Of a DNA stretch of 36,809 nucleotides, positions 22,139 through 30,398 are shown one piece after another. Source of the DNA: an uncultured Paracoccus sp. (lineage in GTDB: Bacteria > Pseudomonadota > Alphaproteobacteria > Rhodobacterales > Rhodobacteraceae); contig NZ_CAMEFG010000039.1 of the NCBI RefSeq assembly GCF_945915435.1, positions 1-36,809 on the forward strand, given 5' to 3'. The position numbers and the translations under genes are program-made. The notes under the pieces are model-generated. The model was not told the DNA's origin. It did not search any database and saw nothing but the letters and a program-made list of their open reading frames with translations. Each line of letters opens with the position of its first letter. Positions within the stretch are counted from its first letter, which is position 1.

Positions 22139-23053
22139 TCAGCGCAAGGCCCGCCACGGCCTGCCGTCGATGGCCGCCAGCCCAAGGCCGACAAGCGCCA
22201 TGCCCGCCAGATGTTTCGGCAGCAGGCTTTCGCCAAGAAACAGGGCGCCGGGGATGATCGCGCCAAGCGGGATCAGGAACGTCACCAGCAGAAGGTTGGT
22301 GCTGCCAGCCGTCGCCAGAATGCGGAAGTAAAGCACATAGGCCAGCGCCGTCGAAAACCCCGCCACCCCGATCAGCGCGCCGATCGCGGCCAGGCTTGGG
22401 GGCGCCAGCGTCCAGGGCCGGTCGATCGCAAGCATCAGGGGCACAAGCAGGACGCTCGACGCGACGACCTGCCCGGCGGCGCTTGCCAGGGGGGACACGC
22501 CCATGACCCGGAAACGCCGGCCGAAGATACCCGCAAGCGCATAGGAAACCGCGCCCGCAAGGCACATCAGTTGCGCCATGACACCCGTGCCCGGCGCATG
22601 CAGGGCGTCAAGCCCGATCATGACCGCCACACCCGCACAGCCAAGCGCGACGCCCGCAAGCCTGCCGCCGGTCATCTTCTCGTCCACCGTCAGGAAATGG
22701 GCGAACACGACCGTAAAGAGCGGCGTCGAAGCGTTGAGGATCGAGGCCAGCCCCGAGGCGATATGCTGCTGGCCCCACACGATCAGGGAAAAGGGGATCG
22801 CATTGTTCAACAACCCCATTCCGAAGAATGCCGCCCAGACCCGCCGGTCCCCCGGCAACCGCCCGGCTTTCAGCCGCAGGATCGTCAGCAGGATCAGCGC
22901 GGCCAGGACGACGCGCGAGACGACGACCGTGAAAACGGGCAATTCCCGGACCGCCACCCCGTTGAAGAAGAACGAGCCGCCCCATACCGACGCAAGCGCC
23001 ATGAGCATGGCCCATTCCGGCAGGGTCATGGGGCGGGATGATGGCTGCGGCAT
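22139..23053 (-). CDS. EamA/DMT-family exporter (RhaT/YdcZ superfamily)
   Basis: 304 residues with about ten hydrophobic segments in two EamA repeats (about 10-140 and 150-290). SVWGGSFFFNGVAVRELP near the start and LNASTPLFTVVFAHFL in repeat 1 are DMT signatures. LGCAGVAVMIG and the final VGLGLAAIDG are also typical. ATG 23053 follows AAAGGA by 6 bases; an upstream in-frame start at 23143 has no hydrophobic match. Such proteins export amino acids or small metabolites across the inner membrane; the substrate cannot be assigned. Confidence 0.9.
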   Translation of the reverse strand: MPQPSSRPMTLPEWAMLMALASVWGGSFFFNGVAVRELPVFTVVVSRVVLAALILLTILRLKAGRLPGDRRVWAAFFGMGLLNNAIPFSLIVWGQQHIASGLASILNASTPLFTVVFAHFLTVDEKMTGGRLAGVALGCAGVAVMIGLDALHAPGTGVMAQLMCLAGAVSYALAGIFGRRFRVMGVSPLASAAGQVVASSVLLVPLMLAIDRPWTLAPPSLAAIGALIGVAGFSTALAYVLYFRILATAGSTNLLLVTFLIPLGAIIPGALFLGESLLPKHLAGMALVGLGLAAIDGRPWRALR

Positions 23054-23145
23054 GTTCTTCCTTTCGGCAATGCGGACGAATCCGCCCATGCCCGGGGAAT
23101 GCCATCCGGCCCGGCCCGCAAACCATCCGGTTCTTGCCTTCAAAG

Positions 23146-23185
23146 CGCCTTGCGGGAAAATCCGCGGGATTTCCTATGCAAGGCG
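23146..23185 (-). terminator. Nested stem-loops over the end of the DUF523 gene
   Basis: An outer perfect 8-bp repeat CGCCTTGC/GCAAGGCG (23146-23153, 23178-23185) encloses an inner stem GGAAAATCC/GGATTTCC (23155-23163, 23167-23174) with a 3-base loop and one bulge. The structure spans the stop codon (23174-23176) and is probably a terminator, though it lacks a U-run. Confidence 0.5.
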
Positions 23186-23671
23186 GGCGGCAAGCGCGTC
23201 GATCCCGGTTTCGGCATAGACCTCTATCCCGTGCCGGCGCAGCAGCGCCGCCGTTACCCCTGCCCCGGCCTGCCTGCGGCCTGCGAATGTGCCGTCATGG
23301 ACGAAACCGCTGCCGCATGAGGGGCTGCCCTCGGTCAGCAGGGCAAACCTGCAATCATGTTCACGGGCCAGCGCAAGGGCGGCATGCGCCCCCGCGATAT
23401 AAGCGGCGGTGACATCCTTGCCGGTCGCCTCGACGACACGGGCGGCGCCGGTCAGGACCGCCTCGCCCGACCGGCCCCCGGCGATCTCGGCCGGCGGGCG
23501 GGGAATGCTGAAACCCGCCGTCACCTCGGGACAGATGCTGATCAGCCTGCCGTCGCGCTGCCATTGCGCCAACGCCGGATGCCTGGTGGTCCGGGCCGAT
23601 CCATCGTAGCGGACAGGCCGGCCAAGAAGGCAGGCGCTGACCAGAATCCTGCCACCCATCACTTTATCCAT
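23174..23671 (-). CDS. DUF523-family protein (YbbK-like)
   Basis: 165 residues, a complete DUF523 domain: ILVSACLLGRPVRYDG (9-24), ISICPEVTAGFSIPRPPAE (44-62) and LLTEGSPSCGSGFVHDGTFA. These conserved cysteine and serine-rich motifs suggest a metal or thiol site, but the biochemical role of the family is not established. ATG 23671 follows AGGA by 8 bases; M5 is a weaker alternative. The gene starts 9 bases after the racemase stop, so they are co-transcribed. Confidence 0.9.
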   Translation of the reverse strand: MDKVMGGRILVSACLLGRPVRYDGSARTTRHPALAQWQRDGRLISICPEVTAGFSIPRPPAEIAGGRSGEAVLTGAARVVEATGKDVTAAYIAGAHAALALAREHDCRFALLTEGSPSCGSGFVHDGTFAGRRQAGAGVTAALLRRHGIEVYAETGIDALAARLA

Positions 23672-23680
23672 GTCACCATC

Positions 23681-24391
23681 CTATGGTCGGTCCCGGCCAT
23701 CCGCCAATGCCATTTCGACGGCGGCGCGGCAGTGAAGTTCCGTCGTCGAAAACGCGGGCAGGGGCGAATCTTCGGGCGCCAGCAGCAGCGGGATCTCGGT
23801 GCAGGCCAGGGCGACGCAATCCGCGCCGCGCGCACCCAGGGCCGCGATGATCCGCTTGTATTCCGCGCGCGTCTCGTCACGGAACCGATCCCGGACCAGT
23901 TCGTCATAGATGCTGTCGTGAATGAAACGCTTCTCATCCTCATCGGGGATCAGCGCCTCGATTCCGTTGCGGGCAAGGATGTCGGGGTAGAACGCGCCCT
24001 CCATCGTCTTGCGAACGCCAAGGATCGCCACCCGCTTCAGCCCGCGGGCCTTGATGGCCGCCGCCGTGACCTGCGCGATATGCAGGAAGGGAATGTCCAG
24101 ACCGGGCTGAAGATCGGGCACGAAGCGATGGACGTCGTTACAGGTGATGACGATGAAATCCGCCCCCGCCGCTTGCAGGGCCTGCGCCGCGTACCCGATC
24201 TGTGCGCAGGCGGCAGCTTCGTCCCGCCTGTCGATGACCGCCTCAACATATTCCTGCCGGTTCACGCTTTCCAGCACGATGCGGGCCGAGGACACGCCCC
24301 CGGCAACCGCCTGCGTGATCTGGTTGACGCGCCTGTAATATTCGGCGGTCGAAACCCAGCTCAGCCCGCCGATCATCCCGATCTTTTTCAT
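23681..24391 (-). CDS. Aspartate/glutamate racemase-family protein (YgeA-like)
   Basis: 236 residues, the usual length. Cofactor-independent racemases use two cysteines: here C84 in VITCNDVHRF and C197 in ALACTEIPLLL. MKKIGMIGGLSWVSTAEYY at the start is the Asp/Glu/hydantoin racemase opening. The first loop reads TCND instead of the common TCNT, a mild substitution next to the catalytic cysteine. Cytoplasmic; it may interconvert D- and L-amino acids. Upstream of the DUF523 gene by 9 bases. Confidence 0.9.
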   Translation of the reverse strand: MKKIGMIGGLSWVSTAEYYRRVNQITQAVAGGVSSARIVLESVNRQEYVEAVIDRRDEAAACAQIGYAAQALQAAGADFIVITCNDVHRFVPDLQPGLDIPFLHIAQVTAAAIKARGLKRVAILGVRKTMEGAFYPDILARNGIEALIPDEDEKRFIHDSIYDELVRDRFRDETRAEYKRIIAALGARGADCVALACTEIPLLLAPEDSPLPAFSTTELHCRAAVEMALADGRDRP

Positions 24392-24448
24392 GAACTCCCC
24401 TTCCCTGCCCGAAGGCTAGCCATGTGGAACGCGAAGCGCAATCGGACC

Positions 24449-24463
24449 GGCCGGCGCCCGGCC
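24449..24463 (-). terminator. Hairpin at the end of the YiiX-like gene
   Basis: A perfect 6-bp stem, GGCCGG (24449-24454) and CCGGCC (24458-24463), with a 3-base loop begins immediately after the TAG stop (24464-24466). It lies inside a larger repeat GGACCGG/CCGGTCC. There is no U-run. It separates this gene from the racemase start at 24391. Confidence 0.45.
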
Positions 24464-25171
24464 CTAGGGAAAGACCCGGTCCAGCGCCCCGGATGCGATC
24501 AGGCTGCCGGTCGTCACGATGGACTGGTTTTGCAGATCATGGGTCCAGCATTCGTCGAATGACAGCGCATGACGGCAATATCGGTGCGATTCCAGCAACA
24601 TGCGAAACTGCGGGTCCAGATCACCGGACCCCTCGGCAAGGTCGCGCAGCCGCACCGGCGTTCCCAGCGAAATCCCCGCGTTCAAGGCGCTGAGATAGGC
24701 CAGTTCCGCATTGTAGAATGCCCCGTCCCCCAGGACGAGCCGGTCATCGAAAGGGGCGCCATAGGCGATGGTCAGGCCCAGCCTTACCATCGGGCCGGAT
24801 CCCATCTGATCGTGGGGATCATGATCCGGGTCGAGATCGCGCAGCCGGTAGACCGCGTAGTCGCCGGGCGTCAGCCCCTCGACATGTTCATAAAGCATGA
24901 CCTCGGTCACGCCATTCGCCTGATCGGCATAAACGACCCGAGGGCCGCCGCTGCTGGCCCGCAGGATGCCGACCGAGGCCCATTGCAGGCCGAAGCTGCG
25001 CTTCATGGCCTCGTCCATCTCGTTGACGCCGTTGCGAAAGATCAGGTCGCCCGGCCGCCAGTCCCATGCGGCTTCCGCCATGAGTTCCGCGTAATCCGGC
25101 TGCTCCGCCATGACCGGCGCGCCGATGCAGGCGGTGAAAACCAGGGGAAGGCGCAATGCGGTGTGGATCAT
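24464..25171 (-). CDS. Secreted YiiX/YebB-like (NlpC/P60-superfamily) protein, probably inactive
   Basis: 235 residues with a signal peptide (1-22, ending APVMA). Collinear similarity to E. coli YiiX runs along the chain: WRPGDLIF (38-45), a QWASVGIL segment (62-69) where YiiX has YSHTGML, DYAVYRL, YGAPFDD (136-142), FYNAELAYLSALN (151-163) where YiiX has QYCSELV, and QSIVTTGSLIASG near the end. The catalytic histidine and cysteine of these permuted papain-fold hydrolases are thus serine (S65) and asparagine (N153). The fold seems kept but peptidase/amidase activity should be lost, so a binding or regulatory role is likely. The start at 25171 opens the signal peptide; no strong ribosome site is visible. 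It follows the second EamA gene by 63 bases. Confidence 0.75.
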   Translation of the reverse strand: MIHTALRLPLVFTACIGAPVMAEQPDYAELMAEAAWDWRPGDLIFRNGVNEMDEAMKRSFGLQWASVGILRASSGGPRVVYADQANGVTEVMLYEHVEGLTPGDYAVYRLRDLDPDHDPHDQMGSGPMVRLGLTIAYGAPFDDRLVLGDGAFYNAELAYLSALNAGISLGTPVRLRDLAEGSGDLDPQFRMLLESHRYCRHALSFDECWTHDLQNQSIVTTGSLIASGALDRVFP

Positions 25172-25234
25172 GGGTTCTGCTCGGGGTTTTTCGGCAGCAT
25201 CGGGCATCGGTCAGGCGGGAACAAGGGGCGGTGG

Positions 25235-26155
25235 CTAACCCCCGGCCACCGCCCGGCCTGCGCCCATGCCTCGCATCTCGGCGCGCATTGCCATGTAGTT
25301 CGCCCCGAAGATCAGGGCCGCGCCGACGAACACCGCCGCGCTCACGGCCTCTCCGTAAAGCAGCCAGCCGATCACGGCGATCAGGGGAACGCGCAGGAAG
25401 TCGATTGGGATCGCGAGCGAGGCATCCATGACCCGCAGCGCCTGCGCCATCGTGTAATGGGCGCTCAGCCCCGTCAGCCCGACAACCACGATCCAGGGAA
25501 TATCGCCGATGGCAGGCGTCACCCAGCCCCCCGTCAGCAGCAGCATCGCCGCCGCCAGCGGCAGTTGCATCAGGACCATCCACACCACGATGTTCGCGGG
25601 CGACGATCCGGCGGTCAGGCGCTTGACGAACACGGCGGAGGCGCCGAAGCCGACCGCCGCCAGCAGGACCAGCAAGGCCGCCGGGTCGATGCCGCCGGAA
25701 CCCGGTTGCAGCACGATCAGGATGCCCGCGAAGCTGACGGCGATCGCAAGGGCGCGGGCGCGCGTGACATGTTCGCCAAGGGCAAGCCATGCAAACAGCG
25801 CCACCCAGATGGGCGTGGTGAACTCCAACGCGAAAACCTGGGCCAGCGGCAGCAGCGCGACACCGACCGTCCAGCAATATTGCGCGCTGAAATGGATCGC
25901 GTTGCGGACGGCATGCATGCGCAGGTCGCGAAGTTGCCGCAATTCGGGCAGCAGGTGCCGGGCAAGCAGAAACACGACCCCCAGCCCGACCAGCGAACGC
26001 AGCATGAGGATTTGCAGGATCGGCATGGTATCGGCCAGCTCGCGCGAGGCCAGCGCCATCCCGATGAAAGAGGCAAGGCTGCCCATCATCCACAGCGTGC
26101 CGGTCACGATGGCATGTTTCCCCGGTGCGGGGGCAAGGGCGTCAATCTTCTTCAT
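25235..26155 (-). CDS. EamA/DMT-family transporter
   Basis: 306 residues, about ten membrane segments in two EamA repeats (about 15-140, 150-290). LEFTTPIWVALFAWLALGE in repeat 1 and IDFLRVPLIAVIGWLLYGE in repeat 2 are the characteristic helices with the conserved glutamate. It differs clearly from the EamA protein at 22139. ATG 26155 (MKKIDALAP) is chosen over 26242, whose extra 29 residues are not membrane-like. A remnant of a LysR effector domain lies divergently upstream (26235-26480), a common partner of EamA exporters. Confidence 0.9.
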   Translation of the reverse strand: MKKIDALAPAPGKHAIVTGTLWMMGSLASFIGMALASRELADTMPILQILMLRSLVGLGVVFLLARHLLPELRQLRDLRMHAVRNAIHFSAQYCWTVGVALLPLAQVFALEFTTPIWVALFAWLALGEHVTRARALAIAVSFAGILIVLQPGSGGIDPAALLVLLAAVGFGASAVFVKRLTAGSSPANIVVWMVLMQLPLAAAMLLLTGGWVTPAIGDIPWIVVVGLTGLSAHYTMAQALRVMDASLAIPIDFLRVPLIAVIGWLLYGEAVSAAVFVGAALIFGANYMAMRAEMRGMGAGRAVAGG

Positions 26156-26234
26156 CGCGTTTCCAGAAGGATCAGGGTTTGCGGCGCGGGCAAGGCCGCC
26201 CCTCGCAGAAGGGCCGAGAGGGATCGAAAAGGCA

Positions 26235-26480
26235 ATGGCCAACCTCTGCCTTGCACATGCCGTGATCGGCCCCGAGAATGAAGAAACACGTCACCTGGTT
26301 TCCACCGGCAAGGCCGCCACGATCCTCAGCGACGTGGTCTATCGGCCCTGGACCCTCGACGGCCGCCGCATCGAAAAGGTCGATGTCGCGGCGGAAATTC
26401 CCACGATGGACGTCGGCATGGCATGGCTGGACCGGCGAATGGCGACGCCCGCCATGACGGCCTTCAGGCAGCATTTTGCA
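26235..26480 (+). pseudogene. Remnant of a LysR-family regulator (C-terminal effector domain)
   Basis: The translated segment contains TRHLVSTGKAATILSDVVYR then PWTLDGRRIEKVD and MDVGMAWLDRRMATPAMTAF, which resembles the last third of LysR effector domains (second lobe to the C-terminus). No DNA-binding domain or first lobe precedes it; the frame upstream is antisense to the EamA gene. The frame runs on past the homology without a natural stop until 26864. This looks like a 5'-deleted lysR gene divergent from the EamA transporter it may once have controlled. Identification is from pattern memory, so moderate. Confidence 0.45.
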
Positions 26481-26653
26481 GCGGCGTTTTCCGGCGCATC
26501 ACGCGAACAGGCGCGCCGGTGCGTGAACAGGTTGCACGAACCCTGTCGCGCGGCAAGATCCCATGACGCCGCTTTCCGGTCCAGGGCGGCGGGTTTTCCC
26601 GTGGCAGCCTTGCGCAGGCCGGACCCGACAGCGGCCCGGCCACCGCGCTCGTG
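26481..26653. other. Non-coding stretch between the LysR remnant and mliC
   Basis: No credible gene is seen. It contains a 7-bp inverted repeat CCGGCGC/GCGCCGG near 26491-26519 and a repeated GAACAGG, which could be decayed sequence of the LysR remnant or a terminator region for the mliC-like gene. Confidence 0.4.
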
Positions 26654-27016
26654 TCATTCGCCGGAAGGATGGTCCTGGGCCGGGCATTCCTTCAGGCTGC
26701 CTTCCTCCAGGGTGTTCTCCAGCGTGGCGTCTGCGCCCTTGCTCCACCAGACGAATTCGCCCGACACATATCGCGCGCCCGAACCCGAGACCGTGTTGAC
26801 GAAGATCCGTTCCTCTCCATCCACCGGCAGCAGGGCAAGGGCGTTTGCGCCCGCATTCACATAACGCACGGTGAACGGCTCGCCGCCCGCGCAGGAATGG
26901 CTTGCGCTGATCACGCTGGCATCGGCGCGGTCGAGCGGGATCGTCAGGGCCAGCTCGGCCAAGGCGGGTTTCGCCATGCCAAGCGCAAGAAAGGCCAGAA
27001 GGATGGTGCGGGTCAT
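26654..27016 (-). CDS. MliC/PliC-family periplasmic C-type lysozyme inhibitor
   Basis: 120 residues. Signal peptide 1-20 (ILLAFLALGMAKPALA). The mature domain has the MliC core: SHSCAGGEPFTVRYVN, then SGSGARYVSGEFVWWSKGAD, the conserved SGARY...WWxKGxxA segment whose serine and lysine side chains block the lysozyme active site. C42 and C111 are placed to form the usual disulfide. No lipobox, so soluble PliC-like rather than lipoprotein. GGAGG lies directly before ATG 27016. It would protect peptidoglycan against host or predator lysozyme. Confidence 0.85.
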   Translation of the reverse strand: MTRTILLAFLALGMAKPALAELALTIPLDRADASVISASHSCAGGEPFTVRYVNAGANALALLPVDGEERIFVNTVSGSGARYVSGEFVWWSKGADATLENTLEEGSLKECPAQDHPSGE

Positions 27017-27143
27017 GAAGCCTCCGATATTCGCCTTGGGGCAGGATATGGACGGCAGGCCCGGCTGCCAAGGCCGCCGCCATCCCCCGCCGCATGAAAG
27101 CGCCGGGCCACGCCGGTTTCGCGGCCTCATCACGCGCGACCTG

Positions 27144-28088
27144 TCACCGCATATGGTCCGGCAGGGGGATGAACTCGCCCTCGTCCCCCGGCGGCAGGCG
27201 AAAGCGGCCATGTTCCCAGTCGCCTTGGGCCCAGGCCTGCTTGGCGGCGTCGATCCGTTCCCGCGACGAGGCGACGAAGTTCCACGAGATATAGCGCGGC
27301 CCGTTCATCGTCTCGCCGCCCAGGACCATCAGCCGGGCACCGGCCTCGCCCGCCTTCAGGCTGATGCGGTCGCCGGGGCGGAACACCATCATCCGGCCTG
27401 CCTCGAAGGTCTGGCCGGCGACAAGGACGCTGCCCTCGACGACATAGACGCCGCGATCCTCGTGATCGTCGGGCAAGGGCAGGCTGGCGCCGGGGGCAAG
27501 GACCGCATCGGCATAGAAGGTCTCGGTAAAGGTCCTGACCGGCGCCCGCGCGCCCCAGGCCGAGCCGAGGATCAGCCGCACCTGCTTGCCCCCCTCTTCA
27601 AGGAAGGGCAGCGCCTCGCGACCGTGATGCTCGAAGGCGGCGGGGCGGTCTTCCTCGGCCTCGGGCAGGGCGATCCAGGTCTGGATGCCGAAGAGCGAGC
27701 CGGGCCGCTCGCGCATTTCGCGGCTGGTGCGTTCGGAATGGGTGACGCCGCTGCCCGCGATCATCCAGTTGACTTCGCCGGGATAGACCATCTGATCGGC
27801 GCCGGTGCTGTCGCGGTGATGGAATTCGCCCTGATAGAGATAGGTCACGGTCGCCAGCCCGATATGGGGGTGCGGGCGCACGTCGATGCCGCCGCCGGTC
27901 AGGAACTCCGCCGGACCCATCTGGTCGAAGAAGATGAAGGGGCCGACCATCTGCCTGCGCGGTGCGGGAAGCGCGCGGCGCACCTCGAAGCCGCCAAGGT
28001 CGCGGGCGCGCGGGATGATCAGCGTCTCGATGGCGTCAAGACCGGCGGCTTCGGGGCAATCCGGTTTCTGCGTGGGATTCCAGCTCAT
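27144..28088 (-). CDS. Pirin-family protein (bicupin)
   Basis: 314 residues. The N-terminal cupin holds the metal ligands H73 and H75 (RPHPHIGL), H117 and E119 (GVTHSER), matching quercetinase-active pirins. The C-terminal cupin includes VYVVEGSVLVAGQTFEAG and MMVFRPGD. Bacterial pirins are cytoplasmic and variously linked to quercetin oxidation or redox-dependent regulation; the role here is unassigned. The acetyltransferase gene upstream ends 26 bases before this start, so both are probably co-transcribed. Confidence 0.93.
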   Translation of the reverse strand: MSWNPTQKPDCPEAAGLDAIETLIIPRARDLGGFEVRRALPAPRRQMVGPFIFFDQMGPAEFLTGGGIDVRPHPHIGLATVTYLYQGEFHHRDSTGADQMVYPGEVNWMIAGSGVTHSERTSREMRERPGSLFGIQTWIALPEAEEDRPAAFEHHGREALPFLEEGGKQVRLILGSAWGARAPVRTFTETFYADAVLAPGASLPLPDDHEDRGVYVVEGSVLVAGQTFEAGRMMVFRPGDRISLKAGEAGARLMVLGGETMNGPRYISWNFVASSRERIDAAKQAWAQGDWEHGRFRLPPGDEGEFIPLPDHMR

Positions 28089-28114
28089 GTCAGGCTCCTT
28101 TCATGGATCCGGGA

Positions 28115-28417
28115 TCAGTCCCCGATGACGTCGGACCATTCGGGATGGCGAAGGGATTGCGCGCGCACGAAGGGGCACAGCGGCACGATCCGCCAACCGC
28201 CGGCGCGGGCATTCTCGACCAGCCGCCCGACCAGCGCCGAGGCCACGCCGCTGCCCCGCATCGTATCGGGAACATGGGTGTGATCGGCGATGACGAGGCT
28301 GTCCGACGCCCTGGAGATGGTCAGTTCACCCTCGCCTTCCACCCCGTCCATACGGGCGGCATAGCGGCCCTTGCGGCCGTGGTCCTCATATGAAATCCGC
28401 ACGATGTTCCGGGTCAT
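28115..28417 (-). CDS. Small GNAT-family N-acetyltransferase (YjdJ-like)
   Basis: 100 residues, one minimal GNAT domain. RYAARMDGVEGEGELTISRA forms the first strands. ADHTHVPDTMRGSGVASALV (47-66) is the acetyl-CoA pyrophosphate loop (RGSGVAS), and the end WRIVPLCPFVRAQSLRHPEW is typical of the YjdJ group. ATG 28417 is chosen as the start of homology; the frame extends to 28669 without recognisable sequence. Substrate unknown. First gene of a two-gene unit with pirin. Confidence 0.88.
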   Translation of the reverse strand: MTRNIVRISYEDHGRKGRYAARMDGVEGEGELTISRASDSLVIADHTHVPDTMRGSGVASALVGRLVENARAGGWRIVPLCPFVRAQSLRHPEWSDVIGD

Positions 28418-28875
28418 GGTTCCAATCCCTGTTCGCGTTCCCCCAGGCCCGCGCTGCACCGCGCGGGTCATTCCCGGCGCGCCTTGTCGCGCACAGGCCG
28501 CGACGGCACCGGCACCGGCCAGCGTCGCGCCATCCGGTGTCGAAAACTGTGACAGGTGTTTTCCGCGATGTGAAGCCTGCTGCGGTCCTGGCGAGTCGTT
28601 CATGTCCTTGCCGATGGTGTCCGCGCAGGGGCCGCGGCAACCGGCATCCGGGCCGCGCGCCGGCGGCATTCAGGCGAACAGTTCCGGCAAGGAAACGATC
28701 CGGCCGCCCGCAGACTCGCCTTCATGGAATCGCGGCTGCATGAAAGCGAGGGAAGGCTGGCGGCAGTCGCGTCCTCGACCTGGAAGGTCCCGGACCCCGT
28801 TCCGGCCGGTTCCTGACGGCCTTCGCGGACAGGCGGGCCAGACAGGCGACCCGGACAGGCGGCAAGGGGCCTGCC
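28418..28875. other. 458-bp stretch without a recognised gene
   Basis: It lies between the acetyltransferase start and the dgoA stop, both on the minus strand. Open frames on both strands are only G+C-biased chance frames with no recognisable protein sequence. The segment should hold the promoter of the acetyltransferase-pirin unit and the terminator of the sugar operon. A short palindrome GGTCC-C-GGACC (28786-28796) and a triple repeat at 28829-28862 are the only structures noted. Confidence 0.5.
28829..28862. repeat. Three GACAGGCG direct repeats at 13-bp spacing
   Basis: Perfect copies of GACAGGCG begin at 28829, 28842 and 28855, exactly 13 bases apart; the 5 bases between copies vary. 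They sit just downstream of the dgoA stop (28876-28878). The last copy overlaps a hairpin GGCGGC/GCC-T-GCC (28859-28864, 28870-28876) that could terminate the sugar operon. The meaning is unknown. Confidence 0.6.
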
Positions 28876-29505
28876 CTATCCTCGGGTCAGCTTGCGATAG
28901 GCCGCCACGATCTCGGCCGCGCTGGCGGCGGTATCGCACACCTCCTGTCCGGGCCGGTAAAGCGAACCGCCAAGCCCGAAGCCATCCGCCCCGGCGGTCA
29001 GATACGGTCCCATCGTCCGCGCGTCGATCCCCCCGACGGGCAGCAGTTTCGTGCGCGCCGGCAACACGCTGCGCATTGCGCGGACTGCGGCAGGGGTGAT
29101 GATTTCGGCCGGGAACAGCTTCAGCCCCGCAGCACCGGCCTTCAGGGCGGCAAAGGCCTCGGTAAGGGTGCCGACGCCGGGCAGGTAGGTCAGGCCCAGC
29201 CTTGTCGCCTCGGCGGCGACCTCGAGGTCGAAGTTCGGCGCGACGATCAGGCGGCCCCCCGCGGCATGGACCTCGCGCACCGCGGCGGCGGACAGGACCG
29301 TGCCCGCGCCGACAAACGTCCGGGGCAGCGCCGTCACGAGCCGCGCGATGCTGTCCAGCGGCTCGGGCGAGTTCAGCGGCACCTCGATCAGCGTGAATCC
29401 CGCATCCGCCAGGACCCGGCCATGCCCGACCGCCTCATGCGGGCGCAAGCCTCGCAGGATCGCCACCAGCGGGCAGGTCCCGAATGCGTTTTCCCAATCC
29501 GGCAT
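28876..29505 (-). CDS. dgoA: 2-dehydro-3-deoxy-6-phosphogalactonate (KDPGal) aldolase
   Basis: 209 residues, class I KDPG/KDPGal aldolase. The Schiff-base lysine is K129 in GLKLFPAE and the catalytic glutamate E41 in LIEVPLNSPEPL; the latter wording is typical of DgoA rather than Eda. It cleaves KDPGal to pyruvate and glyceraldehyde 3-phosphate. Its start shares a base with the dgoK stop (TGATG at 29505). Last gene of the operon. Confidence 0.93.
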   Translation of the reverse strand: MPDWENAFGTCPLVAILRGLRPHEAVGHGRVLADAGFTLIEVPLNSPEPLDSIARLVTALPRTFVGAGTVLSAAAVREVHAAGGRLIVAPNFDLEVAAEATRLGLTYLPGVGTLTEAFAALKAGAAGLKLFPAEIITPAAVRAMRSVLPARTKLLPVGGIDARTMGPYLTAGADGFGLGGSLYRPGQEVCDTAASAAEIVAAYRKLTRG

Positions 29506-30398
29506 CAGACGATCCCCGCCTCCCTTGCAATGCGCCACAGCCCCTTTTGCGCCATGCCGGACGGCGCGATCCGCGCGCTGGTCCCATGCGCGGCCAGCGC
29601 GATACGATAGCGTTCGGCCAGATCGCCGCGCCCGATGATCGTGACGGGCGCGCGAATGGCATCGGCCATCCGCGCGATCTCGTCCCCGATCAGGATGCCG
29701 GACAGGTAATCCGCGATCTCGGACCCGGCCAGCCGCTCTTGCAGGGCAAGCGTGCGCGCCAGAAAGATGCGCCCCAGCAGCGGGCCGCCCTGCCCGCCCG
29801 TCTCGACCCCGCGCAGAAAGGCCGTATCGCTTTCGCCCGGCTGGATCAACCGGCCCAGGATCGAGCGGTCGCGCATCAGCGCAAAGATCTCGCCCGTCAT
29901 GACGGTGCGAAAGCCGGTCAGGCGGCCCTCGCGGATGGTGGCCCATTTGCTGTGGGTGCCGGGCAGGATGAACAGATCCTCGCCGTGGTGGCCCTGCGCA
30001 AGGTGGCCTGCGATCTCGGTTTCTTCCCCGCGCATGAGGTCGGGGGCGGGACCGTCCGCGCCGTCGATCACGCCACAGACGAAATGCATGGGACCGTGGC
30101 GCGCCGGATGCCGGACCAATCCGCCCGCCAGGTCGGATACGCCCAGAGGCAGCGGCAGATAGGGGGTCTCGATCCAGCCGTTGCGGCTGGTGATCATGCC
30201 CGAGGCGATGACGGGCAACCCCTCGGCCAGCCAGTCGCCGAGGGCACGCTCGAGCGCGGCCTGGAACCCGCCGGGCCGGGCGGCGGCGTCCAGGATGCCC
30301 GGCCCCTCGGTCACGCTGCCCGTCACCTCGCCCCGCCCGTCCATGCGCCATGCGCGAAACGAACTGGTGCCCCAGTCGATGCCGATCAGCCCGCTCAT
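29505..30398 (-). CDS. dgoK: 2-dehydro-3-deoxygalactonokinase
   Basis: 297 residues. It phosphorylates 2-keto-3-deoxygalactonate with ATP in the De Ley-Doudoroff galactose route. The opening LIGIDWGTSSFRAWRMDGRG (4-23) is the phosphate-1 loop of DgoK, and SGMITSRNGWIETPYLPLP, then FILPGTHSKWATIREGRL and TVMTGEIFALM are family landmarks. The start overlaps the aldose-epimerase stop as ATGA (30395-30398) and the stop couples to dgoA. Confidence 0.95.
   Translation of the reverse strand: MSGLIGIDWGTSSFRAWRMDGRGEVTGSVTEGPGILDAAARPGGFQAALERALGDWLAEGLPVIASGMITSRNGWIETPYLPLPLGVSDLAGGLVRHPARHGPMHFVCGVIDGADGPAPDLMRGEETEIAGHLAQGHHGEDLFILPGTHSKWATIREGRLTGFRTVMTGEIFALMRDRSILGRLIQPGESDTAFLRGVETGGQGGPLLGRIFLARTLALQERLAGSEIADYLSGILIGDEIARMADAIRAPVTIIGRGDLAERYRIALAAHGTSARIAPSGMAQKGLWRIAREAGIV

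Noticed and set aside
28855..28862. Repeats considered as iterons of a plasmid origin
   Set aside because: Only three 8-bp copies, no rep, par or DnaA-box evidence, and chromosomal-type genes on both sides.
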